A stretch of 22,984 bases of DNA from an uncultured Alphaproteobacteria bacterium (GCA_937919435.1 CALFRR010000026.1:1-22984), one strand, 5' to 3'; shown: positions 1 to 7,783, counted from the stretch's first letter. Numbers and translations are program-made. The notes: generated by a model not told the origin, from the letters alone.

Positions 1-46
1 ACCACCGAGATCTACACTCTTTCCCTACACGACGCTCTTCCGATCT
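1..46 (+). other. Illumina TruSeq adapter remnant (non-genomic)
   Basis: These 46 bases match the 3' part of the Illumina universal/P5 adapter, ending in the familiar CTACACGACGCTCTTCCGATCT-type tail at positions 25-46. Read on the minus strand they give the peptide ending GRASCRERV, a known adapter-derived contaminant in protein databases. The genomic sequence begins at base 47. This is a library artefact left at the contig end and it truncates the hook gene. Confidence 0.97.
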
Positions 47-93
47 CGACGGCGAACACGATGTTGCAGGACGTGCTCGACATCATCCGCTGA
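47..93 (+). CDS. flgE: Flagellar hook protein FlgE, C-terminal end only (partial)
   Basis: Only the last 14 complete codons are present, reading TANTMLQDVLDIIR and then TGA at 91-93. The pattern T-x-x-x-M-L-Q-x-x-L/I-x-I-x-R at the extreme C-terminus is typical of FlgE, the hook subunit. In FlgE this segment forms part of the D0 coiled-coil with the N-terminus. The position directly before flgK and flgL, 41 bases upstream and on the same strand, supports the assignment, because flgE-flgK-flgL is a common order. The 5' part is missing because the contig ends here in adapter sequence. The match is short, so the identity depends partly on context. Confidence 0.7.
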
Positions 94-134
94 GTCTTCC
101 GGGTCGTCTTCCGCTCTGAGCGAGGGTTCGTTCG

Positions 135-1922
135 ATGGGTCTCACCGCTGCCGTGGCACTGACGGCGAACGGCCTCAGGATCGCCCAGGACGCCACTTCG
201 GTGGTGGCCGGCAACATCGCCAATGCCAGCACCGACGGCTACACCACCAAGCGGCTGACGATCTCCAACATCTATGCCGACAGCGGCACCGTCGGCTTCA
301 AGACGACGGTCGCCCGGCAGTTCGATCGCGAGGTCTACAACCAGCTGATCTCGTCGACGGCGTCGACCTCCTACCTCGATGCACAGGCGACCTACGTCGG
401 CCAGATCAATCAGCTGATGGGCTCGACCTCGAACGGCGCCACGCTGCCGTCGGCGATCGCGGCGTTCTCGGCCGACCTCCAGACGCTGGCGGCGCAGCCG
501 AGCAACGGTTCCGCGCAGATCCAGGTGGTCAACTCGGCCAACTCGATCGCCCAGTCGCTGAACTCGATGGCGGCGACGATCGGCGACGTCGCCTTCGCGG
601 TCGCCGGCGACATCCGCGACGCGATCTCCGAGGTCAACGCCCTGACCAGCGAGATCGGCAAGATCAACGCCGAGGTCGTCTCCTACAAGGCGCAGGGGCG
701 CGACACGTCGGGGCTCGAGGACGAGCGCGACAAGGCGCTGCTGAAGCTCTCGACCTACATCGACGTGCGGGCCGTCGAGGAGACCAACGGGTCGCTGCGG
801 GTGATGACCGATGCCGGCCTGACCATGGTCGACGGCGTCCGGGCGACCCAGTTCACGCAGGATGCGGTCGGCACGCTGATCATCGCCAACGACGGGACCG
901 GCGTCACCGACGTGATGGCCGACGGCCTGATCACCTCCGGTTCGCTGGCGGCGCTCTACGACGTCAAGACCAACCTGCTGCCGCAGGCGCAGAGCCAGCT
1001 CGATCAGGTGGCGGGCGCCCTGGCACAGGCGATGTCGACGATCGAGACGTCGGGCACCGCTGTCACCTCCGGCGGGCTCTCCGGCTATTCGGTCGATCTC
1101 GCCGGCATGAAGTCCGGCGACGTCACCCGGGTCTCCTACACCGACAAGGCGACCGGGCTGACCAAGGTCGTCGACTTCGTCGCGGTCAACGACCCGAGCA
1201 GCCTGCCGTTGACCGGTGTCGACTCGAGCGCGCTGCATCAGGTGGTCGGCATCGACTTCACCGGATCCACCGCCTCGGTGGCCGCCCAGATCCAGACGGC
1301 GCTCGGCTCGGCCTTCACCGTCACCAACTCGGCGGGGACGGCGCTCGACATCGTCGGCGACGGCACCACCGTCGACGTCGCGGGACTCTCGACCCGGATC
1401 GCGGCGACCGGAACCCAGACCGGCAGCACCGCACTGCCGCTGTTCACCGACGGCGGCGCGCTCTACACCGGGAGCTACGACAACGGGACCCAGATCGACG
1501 GTCTGGCGTCGCGGATCAAGGTCAACTCCGAGCTGACCTCGAACCCCGGGCTGCTGATCTCCTACACGGCGACGACGGAAGCGTCGGATGCCGCGCGTCC
1601 CAACGCGCTGCTCGCCGGGCTGCAGTCCTCGACCAGCTGGATGACGCTCGGCGGTGGGCCGGCGGCCTCCAAGCAGACGGTGGTGCAGTTCGCCAACTCG
1701 ATGGTGTCGACCTGGGGGTCTCGCAAGACCAACGCCGATACGGATCTGTCGAACCAGAAGATCATCCAGAACAATCTCACGTCCGCGATGAAGAGCGCTT
1801 CGGCCGTTTCGACCGATGGCGAGTTGGCGAAGCTGATCCAGCTGCAGTCGGCCTATTCGGCCAATGCGCAGGTTTTGTCGACGATCAAGGACATGTTGAA
1901 CACTCTGCTTTCGAGCGTCTGA
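135..1922 (+). CDS. flgK: Flagellar hook-associated protein 1, FlgK (HAP1)
   Basis: This 595-residue protein forms the first junction layer between hook and filament and is exported by the flagellar type III system. The N-terminus (GLTAAVALTANGLRIAQ, then residues about 21-40 with NIANASTDGYTTKR) is the rod/hook-family D0 signature, with the conserved N-x-A-N-x-x-T-x-G-Y core. The C-terminus (LQSAYSANAQVLSTIKDM..LLSSV) is the matching D0 helix. Residues about 320-450 form a Ser/Thr/Asp-rich beta insert, as in other alphaproteobacterial FlgK proteins. There is no signal peptide, as expected for a T3SS substrate. The start is supported by GAGGG about 8 bases upstream. It follows flgE by 41 bases and precedes flgL by 23 bases, so the three are probably co-transcribed. 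Confidence 0.95.
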   Translation: MGLTAAVALTANGLRIAQDATSVVAGNIANASTDGYTTKRLTISNIYADSGTVGFKTTVARQFDREVYNQLISSTASTSYLDAQATYVGQINQLMGSTSNGATLPSAIAAFSADLQTLAAQPSNGSAQIQVVNSANSIAQSLNSMAATIGDVAFAVAGDIRDAISEVNALTSEIGKINAEVVSYKAQGRDTSGLEDERDKALLKLSTYIDVRAVEETNGSLRVMTDAGLTMVDGVRATQFTQDAVGTLIIANDGTGVTDVMADGLITSGSLAALYDVKTNLLPQAQSQLDQVAGALAQAMSTIETSGTAVTSGGLSGYSVDLAGMKSGDVTRVSYTDKATGLTKVVDFVAVNDPSSLPLTGVDSSALHQVVGIDFTGSTASVAAQIQTALGSAFTVTNSAGTALDIVGDGTTVDVAGLSTRIAATGTQTGSTALPLFTDGGALYTGSYDNGTQIDGLASRIKVNSELTSNPGLLISYTATTEASDAARPNALLAGLQSSTSWMTLGGGPAASKQTVVQFANSMVSTWGSRKTNADTDLSNQKIIQNNLTSAMKSASAVSTDGELAKLIQLQSAYSANAQVLSTIKDMLNTLLSSV

Positions 1923-1945
1923 GTAGCGCGGGTCAGGAGCCAGTC

Positions 1946-3466
1946 ATGGACGTCACCTATGCCTACACCGGGTTGAACAGCTCGCTGACGGCTGCGCTGC
2001 AGACCAAGACCCAGTTGATGGATCAGCTGACCAATCAGCTGGTGACCAAGATGAAGTCGCCGACCTACGCCGGGATCGAAAACCGGTCGTTGGTCCTGTC
2101 GTTTCAGAGTGCGCTCGCCAGCAGCGATGCCTATCTGAACACGATTTCGCAGGTGAACACGCAGATGACGTTGATCACCAACGCCATCGAGAACATGTCG
2201 AAGGTGTCGGCGAGCCTGTCGACGAGCCTCGACCGCAACGTCTATCAGCCGACCGCCGACGGAACGACCGCGGCGCAGACCGCGGCGATGAACTCGCTCG
2301 ACTCCTACGTCACCAGTCTCAACGGCGACTACGACGGCAACTACATGTTCGGCGGGCGCAAGACCGATCAGCAGCCGGTGCTGTCCTCCGACGTGATCCT
2401 CAACGGCGACGCGGCGCACGCCGGCTACAAGCAGGTGGCGGCCGAGCGGCTCCAGGCGGATCTCGGGGTCAACGGGCTCGGCCGCCTCGACCTCGGCGTC
2501 GTCGGCCCAAGCCTGGCACTGACCGAAGAGGGGACCGGAACCAACGTCTTCGGCATGAAGCTCGGCGGCGTCGTGTCGACGCTCAGCAACGCGACCATCA
2601 CCGGCGGCACGTCGGCGGGGCCGGCTCCGCATTCGTTGACGGTCGACCTCACCGGTCAGCCGACGGCCGGCGAGAAGCTGACGCTGACTTTGACCCAACC
2701 CGACGGGACCACGTCGACGATCGCTCTCACCGCCGGTACCGAGACTTCGGACGACGGAACGACCTTCGCGATCGGTGCGACGGCGGTCGACACGATGGCC
2801 AACCTCCAGACGGCGCTGACCAAGCAGCTCCAGACGGTGGCGGCGAGCGACCTCACCGCGGCTTCGGCGGTGACCGCGGCGAACGACTTCTTCGACACGG
2901 CGAGCGGGGCGCCCCGGCGGCTCGACCTCACCTCCGGCGGCGGCACCGCGGCGACGGCCACTTCACTGACGGCGGGAACCTCGGCCGACACGGTCATCTG
3001 GTATCGGGGCACCAACGACGGGACCTCGGCCCGGGCCGACGCCAGCACCGCGGTCGACACCGGCGTGTCGGTGAACTTCGGCATCCGCGCCAACGAGTCG
3101 GCCTTCACCACCCAGATCAAGGCTCTGGCGGTCATGGCGACGGTCGACGTGTCGGCCGGGACCAGCGATGCGAAGCTGCTCTACGGCGCCACGATCGACC
3201 GGGTGAAGCCGGTTCTGAACGATCGCTCGTCGACCAAGAGCCTGCAGGCGATCGAAACCGAGATCGTCGGAGCCCAGAGCTCGGCCAAACTCGCCCAGCA
3301 GCGGCTGAAGATCCAGTCCTCGACCTACCAGACGACGATCGCCAATGCCCTGCAGATCGACGACACCACGGTCGGAGTCGAAATCACCACGCTGCAGACG
3401 CAGATCGAGTCGAGCTACAAGGCCGCGGCGATTCTCTACAAGCTGTCGCTCACCAACTACCTTTGA
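1946..3466 (+). CDS. flgL: Flagellar hook-associated protein 3, FlgL (HAP3)
   Basis: This 506-residue protein forms the second hook-filament junction layer, between FlgK and flagellin. The N-terminal part (residues about 1-100, with YTGLNSSLTAALQTKTQLMDQL) and the C-terminal part (about 420-506, with LQTQIESSYKAAAILYKLSLTNYL) are the flagellin-like D0/D1 helices. Between them lie long low-complexity Thr/Ala/Gly-rich beta segments (residues about 200-390). At 506 residues it is much longer than the roughly 300-residue enteric FlgL, the excess being in this surface-domain region. An AGGAG Shine-Dalgarno sequence at 1935-1939, six bases before ATG, fixes the start. It lies in the flgE-flgK-flgL run. 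No clear terminator follows. Confidence 0.93.
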   Translation: MDVTYAYTGLNSSLTAALQTKTQLMDQLTNQLVTKMKSPTYAGIENRSLVLSFQSALASSDAYLNTISQVNTQMTLITNAIENMSKVSASLSTSLDRNVYQPTADGTTAAQTAAMNSLDSYVTSLNGDYDGNYMFGGRKTDQQPVLSSDVILNGDAAHAGYKQVAAERLQADLGVNGLGRLDLGVVGPSLALTEEGTGTNVFGMKLGGVVSTLSNATITGGTSAGPAPHSLTVDLTGQPTAGEKLTLTLTQPDGTTSTIALTAGTETSDDGTTFAIGATAVDTMANLQTALTKQLQTVAASDLTAASAVTAANDFFDTASGAPRRLDLTSGGGTAATATSLTAGTSADTVIWYRGTNDGTSARADASTAVDTGVSVNFGIRANESAFTTQIKALAVMATVDVSAGTSDAKLLYGATIDRVKPVLNDRSSTKSLQAIETEIVGAQSSAKLAQQRLKIQSSTYQTTIANALQIDDTTVGVEITTLQTQIESSYKAAAILYKLSLTNYL

Positions 3467-3512
3467 GTAAGGGTGTATCGGGTAGGTTCAGCGCGTCGAC
3501 GCGGAGTCGTAC

Positions 3513-3546
3513 GGCCGAGAATCGTACAGATATGGCCGACAATCGT
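3513..3546 (+). repeat. Pair of 13-bp direct repeats, 21 bp apart
   Basis: GGCCGAGAATCGT at 3513-3525 is repeated as GGCCGACAATCGT at 3534-3546, with 12 of 13 bases identical. The 21-bp offset equals two helical turns, so both copies would face the same side of the DNA. They lie in the flgL/FlaG-like gap, about 90-120 bases before the small gene. This arrangement suits a tandem regulator site. The GCCGACAA part also resembles a sigma28 -10 element, but no matching -35 box is visible. Confidence 0.4.
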
Positions 3547-3589
3547 CGATCGGATTCAGAACCTCTTTACTCGTGAGGCGCATGTTGCA

Positions 3590-3610
3590 TGGGACCACGA
3601 ATTGGTCCCA
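3590..3610 (+). promoter_or_regulatory. 8-bp hairpin in the leader of the FlaG-like gene
   Basis: TGGGACCA at 3590-3597 and TGGTCCCA at 3603-3610 form a perfect 8-bp stem around a five-base loop, CGAAT. The hairpin ends ten bases before the AGGAG ribosome site (3621-3625) of the gene at 3633. It has no following T tract, so it looks more like an mRNA leader structure or an operator than a terminator. Its function is unknown. Confidence 0.4.
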
Positions 3611-3632
3611 CCAACCTCCGAGGAGTCCGATC

Positions 3633-3992
3633 ATGGATACCGGATCGATCAGAAGCAGCGGCTTCGTTCCGTCGATCCCGAGCCGCTCGCAGGATCCACC
3701 GCCGGCCGTCACGACCGCCGGACGCGACGTTCCCTCCGAGAAGCCGACCACGACGGAAACGCAGGTGACCCAGACCTCTGCCACGACGGCGGCGGTGGAC
3801 GTCACATCGGAATATATCAGAGACCCGAATTCAGGAACGATGGTGTTCCAGCGGATCGATGCGTTGACTTCGCAGATCCTGCTTCAGTTGCCGCGGATCG
3901 ACAAGACCGGAAGACCGTCCGATTACAGCGGAAGCGAAACGTTCGGAACGCGGAACGCCGCGGTCGGAGCGCACTACAGCCGGTCCGTCTGA
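3633..3992 (+). CDS. Small FlaG-like flagellar protein (tentative)
   Basis: This 119-residue protein has a disordered, Pro/Thr/Ser-rich N-terminal half. A short conserved-looking segment follows at residues about 61-90 (SEYIRDPNSGTMVFQRID, then a Leu-rich stretch ending LPRI). The pattern 'Y-I-x-D-P-x-(S/T)-G-x-x-V-x-Q-x-I-D' resembles the core of FlaG-family proteins, which affect filament length or assembly. The resemblance is weak and the identity is inferred from it and from the position between flgL and the flagellins. The start is set by AGGAG at 3621-3625, seven bases before ATG. An in-frame upstream ATG at 3573 lacks a ribosome site and would place the leader hairpin in coding sequence. 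It is convergent with flaF. Confidence 0.5.
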   Translation: MDTGSIRSSGFVPSIPSRSQDPPPAVTTAGRDVPSEKPTTTETQVTQTSATTAAVDVTSEYIRDPNSGTMVFQRIDALTSQILLQLPRIDKTGRPSDYSGSETFGTRNAAVGAHYSRSV

Positions 3993-3995
3993 TCC

Positions 3996-4010
3996 ACGCC
4001 GCTTCGGCGT
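3996..4010 (+). terminator. Stem-loop after the FlaG-like gene
   Basis: ACGCCG-CTT-CGGCGT forms a 6-bp stem with a three-base loop, beginning four bases after the stop codon at 3992. No T tract follows, so it is a possible rather than a clear intrinsic terminator. Confidence 0.3.
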
Positions 4011-4100
4011 CTCGATCCCTCGACACGACTTCCCATCTCGGTGGGACGTCGCGGAAGACGCGTGTTCGAAAATTCGTCGATTTCGCTCGGCCGGCCCCTT

Positions 4101-4191
4101 CCGGGGTGCCCGGAACCGGGGCGCTCGCGCATGTCGGTCGGGTTGTTCGTGATCTCCTGCCCGCCGCCGGGATGTCCGGAACCGGAGCTCT
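4101..4191. repeat. Two 25-bp imperfect direct repeats, 66 bp apart
   Basis: Positions 4101-4125 and 4167-4191 agree at 21 of 25 bases and share the core CCGGAACCGG. Both lie in the gap between the convergent FlaG-like gene and flaF, the second ending just before the flaF stop codon. The repeats and the neighbouring CCCC-TTCC-GGGG near 4095-4106 can fold into GC-rich hairpins. They could therefore act in termination or mRNA stability for flaF. No function is established. Confidence 0.5.
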
Positions 4192-4198
4192 TCCGAGG

Positions 4199-4570
4199 TC
4201 AGCCGGCACTGCCCATGAGCCCCGCGGCGATGTTGCGGTTGATGCCGATGATCGACGCGATGGCCTCGCGGGTCGGCTCGACCTCGATGTCGATCGTCCG
4301 CGACAGCACGAAGGCGGCGAGCGAGGTCACTTCGGCGCGCAGTCCGGGATCCATCCCGTTGGTCTCGTCGGCGGCACCTGAGGCGAAGATCGTCCACAGG
4401 CGACGGTTGAAGACCAGCGCTTCCAGCAGCTCGGGACCGGTCTCGGGACCCTTGTCGTGAATCGTCTGGAGCATCGCGGAGGCCTTGAGCAGAGCCCGGG
4501 CCTCGAGCTCGCGCGGGTTCGCGACCGCTCTGGCGACTCGGGCATATGCGTTTGCGGCTTGATTGTGCAT
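4199..4570 (-). CDS. flaF: Flagellar biosynthesis regulator FlaF
   Basis: This 123-residue protein belongs to the FlaF family, found in Alphaproteobacteria. In Caulobacter FlaF is needed for flagellin production after transcription and works with FlbT and flagellin. Recognisable signatures are the N-terminal NQAANAYARVARAVANPRE, the central ALVFNRRLWTIF (about residues 51-62) and the C-terminal INRNIAAGL. Length and order of motifs match the family. The start has a GGGAGAAG ribosome site about seven bases upstream. It is transcribed divergently from flagellin 1, so the two share the 4571-4837 control region. Only one flaF is present for two flagellin-flbT pairs. Confidence 0.93.
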   Translation of the reverse strand: MHNQAANAYARVARAVANPRELEARALLKASAMLQTIHDKGPETGPELLEALVFNRRLWTIFASGAADETNGMDPGLRAEVTSLAAFVLSRTIDIEVEPTREAIASIIGINRNIAAGLMGSAG

Positions 4571-4614
4571 TGGCCTGCTTCTCCCTCGGCAGCCGGAGGC
4601 TAGGTCGAATCAGT

Positions 4615-4642
4615 AAACTATCCGTATCCGAGGTTCTTTCAA
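4615..4642 (-). promoter_or_regulatory. Possible sigma70-type promoter of flaF
   Basis: On the minus strand TTGAAA (4642-4637) and TAGTTT (4620-4615) stand 16 bases apart, resembling -35 and -10 boxes. Transcription would start roughly 35-40 bases before the flaF ATG. A GACGG-CAGG-CCGTC dyad at 4643-4656 lies directly upstream and could be an operator. This is a match by eye only. Confidence 0.35.
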
Positions 4643-4758
4643 GACGGCAGGCCGTCCTCTCGAAGCAAACGAACCATAAACATGGCTGACACATACGTTT
4701 TTTCGAGTGTGTGTGACCCATGGGCAACCGGTCGTCGCGGTGCCGCCGAAACAGGCGG

Positions 4759-4774
4759 TTAACCATTTGGTAAC
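4759..4774 (+). promoter_or_regulatory. CtrA-type box upstream of flagellin 1
   Basis: TTAA-CCATTTG-GTAAC differs at one base from the CtrA consensus TTAA-N7-TTAAC. It contains the TTAACCAT half-site reported for several Alphaproteobacteria, and a second near half-site (GTAACCAT, 4770-4777). It ends 63 bases before the flagellin 1 start codon. CtrA is the global regulator of motility in this class. Its presence in this organism is inferred, not seen. Confidence 0.5.
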
Positions 4775-4795
4775 CATGATTCGGTAGTTTGAAGG

Positions 4796-4832
4796 GGCCT
4801 CCATGAAGGAGGTCTACGAGATCAGAAAGATC
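4796..4832 (+). promoter_or_regulatory. Two-hairpin mRNA leader of flagellin 1
   Basis: Hairpin 1 is GGCCTCC (4796-4802), loop ATGAA, GGAGGTC (4808-4814): seven pairs including one G-U. Hairpin 2 is GATC (4820-4823), loop AGAAA, GATC (4829-4832), ending five bases before the start codon. The 13 bases GAGATCAGAAAGA (4818-4830) recur exactly before flagellin 2. The purine-rich loop of hairpin 2 is the only Shine-Dalgarno-like sequence near the start, so folding could gate translation. FlbT of Caulobacter acts on a flagellin mRNA leader, which makes this a plausible target. Confidence 0.5.
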
Positions 4833-4837
4833 GCCCC

Positions 4838-7102
4838 ATGTCTGGCATCGTCCTTTCCGCCGCGACGCGCTCGAACCTTCTGTCCGCCCAGGATACCGCC
4901 GAACTTCTCGCGACGACGCAGACGCGTCTCGCCACCGGCAAGAAGGTCAATTCGGCGCTCGACAGTCCGGTCAACTTCTTCACCGCCGCCGGTCTGGATG
5001 CTCGTGCCAGCGACATCATGAATGTTCTCGATTCGATTTCGAACGGCGTGCAGGTACTGCAGGCGGCCAACACCGGCATCACCTCCCTGCAGAAGCTGGT
5101 CGATTCGGCCAAGTCGGTCGCCAATCAGGCACTGCAGACGTCGATCGGATATTCGACCAAATCGAACGTTTCCACGACCATCGTCGGTGCGACCGCTGCG
5201 GATCTGCGTGGGACGTCTTCCTATTCTGCGAAGACTGCGGTCGGCAACGCGGTGCAGGACGCCGCCGCGGCCGCGGTGACCGGGGCGACCGTGCTCGGTG
5301 GCAAGTCCAATGCGGTCACCGGTTCCGCGATCAGTGACAATTCCGGTTCGCCCGGACCGATCACCGCCGATACCACGCTGAACGGAACGACCGGCGCTCT
5401 CGATGTCGCCGCGTTCACCTCCGGCGACACGATGACGGTGAACGGCAAGACCATCACCTTCCTGTCGGGAGCCGCGCCGACCGCCACCAACGGTCTGAGC
5501 GCGCCCGCCGGCTATACGATGGTCGGCAACATCGCCACCGACGGCAACGGCAATTCGACGATCTATCTCGGCGTCACCAACACGACGGCGACCGTCGGCG
5601 ACGTGCTCACCTCGATCGACCTGGCGAGCGGCGTCAAGTCGCTGAACGGGGTCTCGATCACCACCAATGCCGGCCAGACCGCCTCGTCGATCACCTCCGG
5701 CGAGATCACGCTGCAGACGCCGACCTCCGCCAGTCTGACGATCAGCACCAGCAAGACCGGCCTCGGGACCGTGCTCGGCCTGCCGGCGATCTCGGACACC
5801 GCGAACACCCCGGTCACCACGGCGGTCGGTGCCGCCGGTGCCGGATACCTCGCCACCTCGATCACCGACGGTTCGACACTGACGGTCGACGGCAAGACGA
5901 TCACCTTCAAGAACGCGATCGCGCCGAACGAGACCGGTGTGCAGACCGGGACCGGAGTTCTGCAGAATTCGTCGGGTCAGAACACCGGTGTGGTGGTCGA
6001 CGGCAACGGTAACTCGACCGTCTATCTGCAGTCCTCGACCATGCAGGACGTGCTCGACGCGATCGATCTGGCCACCGGCGTCAAGTCGTCGACGGTGACC
6101 AACGGCAAGGCTTCGGCGGTCTCTCTGACTGCCGGTCAGAGCGCCGCGACGATCTCCGCCTCGGGCGCCCTACAGATCTCGACCGGAACGCTGTCCGACC
6201 TGTCGATCACCGGCACCGGCAATGCGCTGGTCGCTCTCGGTCTCGGCTCGTCGACCAACGCCAGCTTCACCGCATCGCGCAACGCCGGCATCGGCAACCT
6301 GTCGGGCAAGACCCTGTCGTTCGCCTCGTTCGCCGGCGGCACCGCCGTCGACATCACCTTCGGTGACGGCAAGAACGGAACGGTCAAGACCCTCGATCAG
6401 CTGAACGCCGCTCTGGCGGTGAACAACATGGTGGCCACCATCGACGCCACCGGAAAGCTCACCATCTCGGCCAGCAACGATCACGCCTCGGCGACGATCG
6501 GCAGTCTGGCCGACGGTGGGGCGGTCGGCGGTACGGCGGTCGGCATCTTCTCCGCGGCGTCCGCCCCGGTCGAGGACACCAACTCGCAGAACACCCGCAA
6601 GGCGCTGATCAACCAGTTCAACACCATCCTCCAGCAGATCAACACGACCGCGCAGGACGCCTCCTACAACGGCATCAACCTGCTCGGCAGCGACACGCTG
6701 AAACTGGTGTTCAACGAGACCGGCAAGTCGACGATCTCGATCACCGGCGTCACCTTCGACGCTTCCGGTCTCGGCCTCGTCAATCTCGGTCAGAACGGCG
6801 CCAACGAGTTCAAGGACAACGCCTCGACCAACGCGGTCCTGTCGTCCCTGACCGCGGCGGCGACCCTTCTGCGCTCGCAGGCGTCGACCTTCGGTTCGAA
6901 CCTGTCGGTCGTGCAGACCCGTCAGACCTTCAACAAGAGCCTGATCAACGTCCTGCAGACCGGTTCGGCCAACCTGACGAACGCCGACCTCAACGAGGAA
7001 GCGGCGAACTCTCAGGCTCTGAACACCCGCCAGTCGCTCGCCATCTCGGCGCTGTCGCTGGCCAACCAGGCGCAGCAGTCGGTGCTCCAGCTCCTGAAGT
7101 GA
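4838..7102 (+). CDS. fliC: Flagellin 1 (large flagellin with repeated surface domain)
   Basis: This 754-residue flagellin polymerises into the filament after export by the flagellar type III system. Residues 1-105 (RSNLLSAQDT, TRLATGKKVNSALDSP, GVQVLQAANTGITSLQKL) form the conserved D0/D1 N-terminal helices. The last 110 residues (TFNKSLINVLQTGSANLTNADLNEE, ISALSLANQAQQSVLQLL) are the matching C-terminal helices. The middle (about 165-560) is a Thr/Ser/Gly-rich beta region made of repeated units. Unit A starts near 194 and unit B near 343, both with G-(D/S)-T-x-T-V-(N/D)-G-K-T-I-T-F followed by DGNGNST-x-Y-L and IDLA-x-GVKS. A shorter related unit lies near 488-556. Bradyrhizobium-type large flagellins carry such a region (DUF1522, as I recall). 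No cysteine is present. It is the first member of a tandem flagellin-flbT duplication. Confidence 0.95.
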   Translation: MSGIVLSAATRSNLLSAQDTAELLATTQTRLATGKKVNSALDSPVNFFTAAGLDARASDIMNVLDSISNGVQVLQAANTGITSLQKLVDSAKSVANQALQTSIGYSTKSNVSTTIVGATAADLRGTSSYSAKTAVGNAVQDAAAAAVTGATVLGGKSNAVTGSAISDNSGSPGPITADTTLNGTTGALDVAAFTSGDTMTVNGKTITFLSGAAPTATNGLSAPAGYTMVGNIATDGNGNSTIYLGVTNTTATVGDVLTSIDLASGVKSLNGVSITTNAGQTASSITSGEITLQTPTSASLTISTSKTGLGTVLGLPAISDTANTPVTTAVGAAGAGYLATSITDGSTLTVDGKTITFKNAIAPNETGVQTGTGVLQNSSGQNTGVVVDGNGNSTVYLQSSTMQDVLDAIDLATGVKSSTVTNGKASAVSLTAGQSAATISASGALQISTGTLSDLSITGTGNALVALGLGSSTNASFTASRNAGIGNLSGKTLSFASFAGGTAVDITFGDGKNGTVKTLDQLNAALAVNNMVATIDATGKLTISASNDHASATIGSLADGGAVGGTAVGIFSAASAPVEDTNSQNTRKALINQFNTILQQINTTAQDASYNGINLLGSDTLKLVFNETGKSTISITGVTFDASGLGLVNLGQNGANEFKDNASTNAVLSSLTAAATLLRSQASTFGSNLSVVQTRQTFNKSLINVLQTGSANLTNADLNEEAANSQALNTRQSLAISALSLANQAQQSVLQLLK

Positions 7103-7174
7103 TCTCAGGCTCGGTCCGTGGAGAGCGGGACGGCGGGTTCGCCTTCTCCGTTTCGCCCTCCATCCCCCCTTTCA

Positions 7175-7185
7175 GGTCAATCTCG
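7175..7185 (+). promoter_or_regulatory. Conserved element upstream of flbT1
   Basis: GGTCAATCTCG lies exactly 69 bases before the flbT1 start codon. The same element with one change (GGTCAATTTCG, 10316-10326) lies exactly 69 bases before flbT2, although the surrounding intergenic DNA has diverged. Conserved sequence and spacing suggest a promoter part, a processing site or a regulator site. The function is unknown. Confidence 0.4.
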
Positions 7186-7254
7186 TAGGAAACCGCCGCC
7201 TCGGCCGTCGGGAACGACGGTGCGTGCGATGCGGAATCCCGAGAGGAGCGGACG

Positions 7255-7704
7255 ATGGCGCTGCATATCGAACTCGCACCGAACGAACGCATCATCGTCG
7301 GCGACGCGGCCATCCGCAACGGGTCGCGTCGGACGAAGCTGACCATCGAGACCCGGGCCAAGGTGCTGCGGGAACGCGACATCATCTTCGAGAGCGAAGC
7401 CGACACGCCCTGCAAGCGGCTCTATCTCACCATCGAGGAAGCCTATTTCGCGGCCGATCCGACGGAAGCCGAGGATCGCTTCATCGTCCAGGCCAACGAG
7501 GTGATGGGGGCGGTGCCCAGCATGGGCCCCTACATCGCGCGGATCTACATGAAGATGAGCCGGGGCGAAGGCGGGTTCTTCCGAGCCCTCAAGGAAGCCC
7601 AGGCGCTGGTCGCCTACGAGGCCGAACTGTTGCGGATGGACGTGGGTCCGGTCCGCACGCCGGTTCCCACGGGCGAAGCGGTGTCGGCGGTTCGCTTCGG
7701 CTGA
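7255..7704 (+). CDS. flbT: Flagellar biosynthesis repressor FlbT, copy 1
   Basis: This 149-residue protein belongs to the FlbT family. In Caulobacter FlbT binds the leader of flagellin mRNA and destabilises it when assembly is incomplete; in some other Alphaproteobacteria it supports flagellin production. Family features visible here are the N-terminal ELAPNERIIVGDAAIRNG, the basic segment RRTKLTIETRAKVLRERDIIF, the central TPCKRLYLTIEEAY, and a C-terminal helical stretch with EALVAYE-like sequence (EAQALVAYEAELLRMD). GAGAGGAG at 7241-7248, six bases before ATG, sets the start. It sits 152 bases after flagellin 1. Copy 2 at 10396 is very similar, differing mainly in scattered residues and in the C-terminal tail. 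Confidence 0.93.
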   Translation: MALHIELAPNERIIVGDAAIRNGSRRTKLTIETRAKVLRERDIIFESEADTPCKRLYLTIEEAYFAADPTEAEDRFIVQANEVMGAVPSMGPYIARIYMKMSRGEGGFFRALKEAQALVAYEAELLRMDVGPVRTPVPTGEAVSAVRFG

Positions 7705-7743
7705 CCGGATCTTCGGCTGCGGCTTCCCGATCTTCCGATTCGA

Positions 7744-7783
7744 CGAAACGGCGCGGCGCACGAGAGTGCGCCGCGCCGTTTCG
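7744..7783 (+). terminator. Strong terminator-like hairpin after flbT1
   Basis: CGAAACGGCGCGGCGCAC (7744-7761) and its exact reverse complement (7766-7783) form an 18-bp perfect stem with a GAGA tetraloop. The stem begins 39 bases after the flbT1 stop codon. The TTTCGCG at the 3' side is typical of terminators in GC-rich genomes, where the T run is short and partly within the stem. It separates the first flagellin-flbT unit from the second, so the second unit probably has its own promoter. Confidence 0.8.

Noticed and set aside
12..1238. Long open frame on the minus strand across flgK
   Set aside because: It is antisense to a clear flgK, has the Arg/Asp/Gly-rich composition of a shadow frame, and its C-terminus is translated adapter.
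4715..4726. CCCATGGG palindrome upstream of flagellin 1
   Set aside because: It is a short palindrome of the kind expected by chance, with no copy before flagellin 2.
4803..5021. Short open frame starting at the ATG in the flagellin 1 leader
   Set aside because: The ATG lies in the loop of the leader hairpin, has no ribosome site and the frame overlaps flagellin 1 out of frame.
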